14,548 nucleotides of DNA from Caldifarciminota bacterium (GTDB lineage: Bacteria; WOR-3; Hydrothermia; UBA1063; CAJXJZ01). Location: NCBI GenBank assembly GCA_027073945.1, contig JALTEL010000681.1, forward strand, positions 1 through 14,548, read 5' to 3'. Position numbers and translations under genes: made by a program. The notes under the pieces are model-generated. The model was not told where the DNA came from, ran no database searches, and was given only the letters and a program-made list of their open reading frames with translations. This document shows, one piece after another, positions 13,032 through 14,548 of this stretch (within the stretch, counting starts at the first letter, position 1; each line of letters starts with the position of its first letter).

Positions 13032-14548
13032 ATGTTTAAAAAAATTGCTTATACGCTGTTAGCATTTTCCATTTTGCCTGCGGTATTGCTTGCGAGAACG
13101 GCAAAGCCCGTTCAGTCGTCAAAGGTAATGGATATAAACCTGCTTGACGGTAATGAGTTCAACATGTACATATCAAACTACGGAAAGTTCGGCCAATCAC
13201 CTCAGGGGAATTCAGGTGCATGGTGGCCGTCCAACAGAAGACTTGAGACATATATATTCGGTGCAGGTCCCTGGATTGGAACACTGAGCGGGAATGACAC
13301 AATAGTAACCTTTTTCTACAACCCGAATTCAGGTCAGTCAGAGGGCGTACCAGCACATATAAAGGGTCCTGATGTACTTGACTACAGTGCTGCATTGGGA
13401 GACCCTTATGACAGGGTGCACATATACGGAAAAACAACGGACCAGTACGAATGGCCGCTCAAGAATGCAAACGGGCAGGACAGCACAGTATCCAACATGG
13501 ATTCCTACGAGGCATTCACAGACATTGACCCTGCTATGCAAGAAGCCGGTTCAAGACCTATCGGGCTCTATATAGTTGAGCAGACATACCAATGGGCAGT
13601 GCCAGGTCTGGATAACATCGTATTCAATATATACACGATAAAGAATGTGTCCGGACATGTGCTGAAAAATGTCTATGCTGCCGTTACCTATGACGATGAT
13701 ATAGGTAATGAAGCGCAGGGAAGTGCCAATGACCTTGTCGGCTCTGCTCGTTCCTATACCTTTCCCGGAGACACGGCGCCCACACTGCTGAATCTTGCAT
13801 TTCAATATCAAACAGAGCCGGAGCCGGGGTGGATAGGTGTTGACGGCCACGGCATGCCCGGAGTTATTGGCAGTGTATTTCTCGAATCGCCTCTTGCAAC
13901 GGACACTGTTGTTGTAACAGACACCATTGATGAGAATATTCATGACACGATCGTACCCGGTCAGCCTTTAGGCATGACAGGCTTTAAGATATTCAGACTT
14001 GTTGATGACCCCAAATCGGACCCTGAAAGATATCATATCATGGCAGGCTGGACACCTGCTGCTGCAGGAAACGAGTATGACCCGTTCCAGAAGGACCATT
14101 TTGGCCCCTCCGACAAGCGTTTCATGCAGGTATCAGGTTATTTCACAATGCAGCCTGACCAGAGTGTAAGGTTGGTAGTAGCGGCGATGGTAGCAAAGGA
14201 CACGATAAACATATTGTACAGTGCGAAGAAGGCAATAGACATATACAAGAACAACTTTCTTGCGCCTCAGGCTCCTAACAGGCCTGGGTTTTACGGTTGG
14301 GCGCGAGACAGGAGCATATACCTATTCTGGGACACGAACTCAGAGGAATCGAGGGACAGATTTTATGATGTAGCGCATGGAGCTAATCCAATGTACAGGG
14401 AATACGACTTTGAGGGATATGTATTAAGGCGTAGTGTAAACAATGAAGACTGGGACACATTGGGCATATGGGACAAGAACGACGGCATAACAACAGTATA
14501 CACGGACAGCCTATATGACCCGAACACGAGTCAGTATGTATACACGGA
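13032..14548 (+). CDS. Secreted multidomain protein with fibronectin-III-like module, partial at right edge
   Basis: The frame is open from the ATG at 13032 to the window edge (505 codons and two bases), so the C-terminus is missing. A signal peptide (Lys3-Lys4, hydrophobic core, cleavage likely after Ala21) sends it out of the cytoplasm. Residues 22 to about 405 are rich in Tyr, Trp, Asp and Thr and include Phe-Asn-Ile-Tyr-Thr-Ile-Lys-Asn-Val-Ser-Gly. From about 411 a fibronectin-III-like segment begins with Ala-Pro-Gln-Ala-Pro, continues through Leu-Phe-Trp-Asp and reaches Asp459-Phe-Glu-Gly-Tyr463. That pattern is common in large secreted proteins of FCB-type bacteria. It starts 11 bases after the receptor stop, with GAGGTGA as ribosome binding site. 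It could be a surface partner of the receptor, but no enzymatic motif is visible. Confidence 0.8.
   Translation, partial: MFKKIAYTLLAFSILPAVLLARTAKPVQSSKVMDINLLDGNEFNMYISNYGKFGQSPQGNSGAWWPSNRRLETYIFGAGPWIGTLSGNDTIVTFFYNPNSGQSEGVPAHIKGPDVLDYSAALGDPYDRVHIYGKTTDQYEWPLKNANGQDSTVSNMDSYEAFTDIDPAMQEAGSRPIGLYIVEQTYQWAVPGLDNIVFNIYTIKNVSGHVLKNVYAAVTYDDDIGNEAQGSANDLVGSARSYTFPGDTAPTLLNLAFQYQTEPEPGWIGVDGHGMPGVIGSVFLESPLATDTVVVTDTIDENIHDTIVPGQPLGMTGFKIFRLVDDPKSDPERYHIMAGWTPAAAGNEYDPFQKDHFGPSDKRFMQVSGYFTMQPDQSVRLVVAAMVAKDTINILYSAKKAIDIYKNNFLAPQAPNRPGFYGWARDRSIYLFWDTNSEESRDRFYDVAHGANPMYREYDFEGYVLRRSVNNEDWDTLGIWDKNDGITTVYTDSLYDPNTSQYVYT

Noticed and set aside
13338..13943. Antisense and alternate-frame open frames in the last gene
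   Set aside because: The + frame from 13032 is open to the window edge with a signal peptide and a fitting ribosome site, so the others are shadows.

Overview
The window is a gene-dense stretch in which every supported gene lies on the + strand. It holds 15 protein-coding genes, the last cut by the window edge. I see no RNA genes, insertion sequences, CRISPR arrays or clear terminators. A lipobox lipoprotein, a Ton system and a TonB-dependent receptor show a diderm bacterium. AGA/AGG arginine and ATA isoleucine codons are common, strong AGGAGG ribosome binding sites precede many genes, and TTG or GTG starts occur five times. The receptor with an N-terminal carboxypeptidase-like domain, followed by a secreted protein with a 'DFEGY' module, recalls FCB-group and WOR-3-type anaerobes. 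That placement is an inference from style, not from a marker gene.

Block 1 (about 129-1875): a good sigma70-type promoter drives a small lipoprotein. A gene overlapping it by ATGA fuses a TsaC/Sua5 threonylcarbamoyl-AMP synthase to a low-molecular-weight protein phosphatase of the YwlE/PTP fold. Block 2 (about 1872-6610): a second promoter precedes buk, ptb and ackA, an acyl-CoA to acyl-phosphate to ATP module for fermentative energy conservation or acid activation. A DUF3108 protein and a membrane-anchored relative of YkuE-type metallophosphoesterases follow with overlapping ends. The latter appears to have lost every metal-binding motif.

Block 3 (about 6642-14548): a third promoter precedes a short MerR-type regulator that overlaps uppP (undecaprenyl-diphosphate phosphatase). 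Next come exbB, two exbD paralogues, tonB, a 992-residue TonB-dependent receptor and a secreted protein of at least 505 residues. Gaps are 25 bases or less, so this could be one long transcript. It joins envelope lipid-carrier recycling to a complete energised outer-membrane uptake system with a candidate surface or periplasmic partner.

The most interesting observations are the apparently dead phosphoesterase, the tRNA-modification/phosphatase fusion, the self-contained Ton operon headed by a MerR regulator, and a textbook EF-hand loop near the C-terminus of the receptor.
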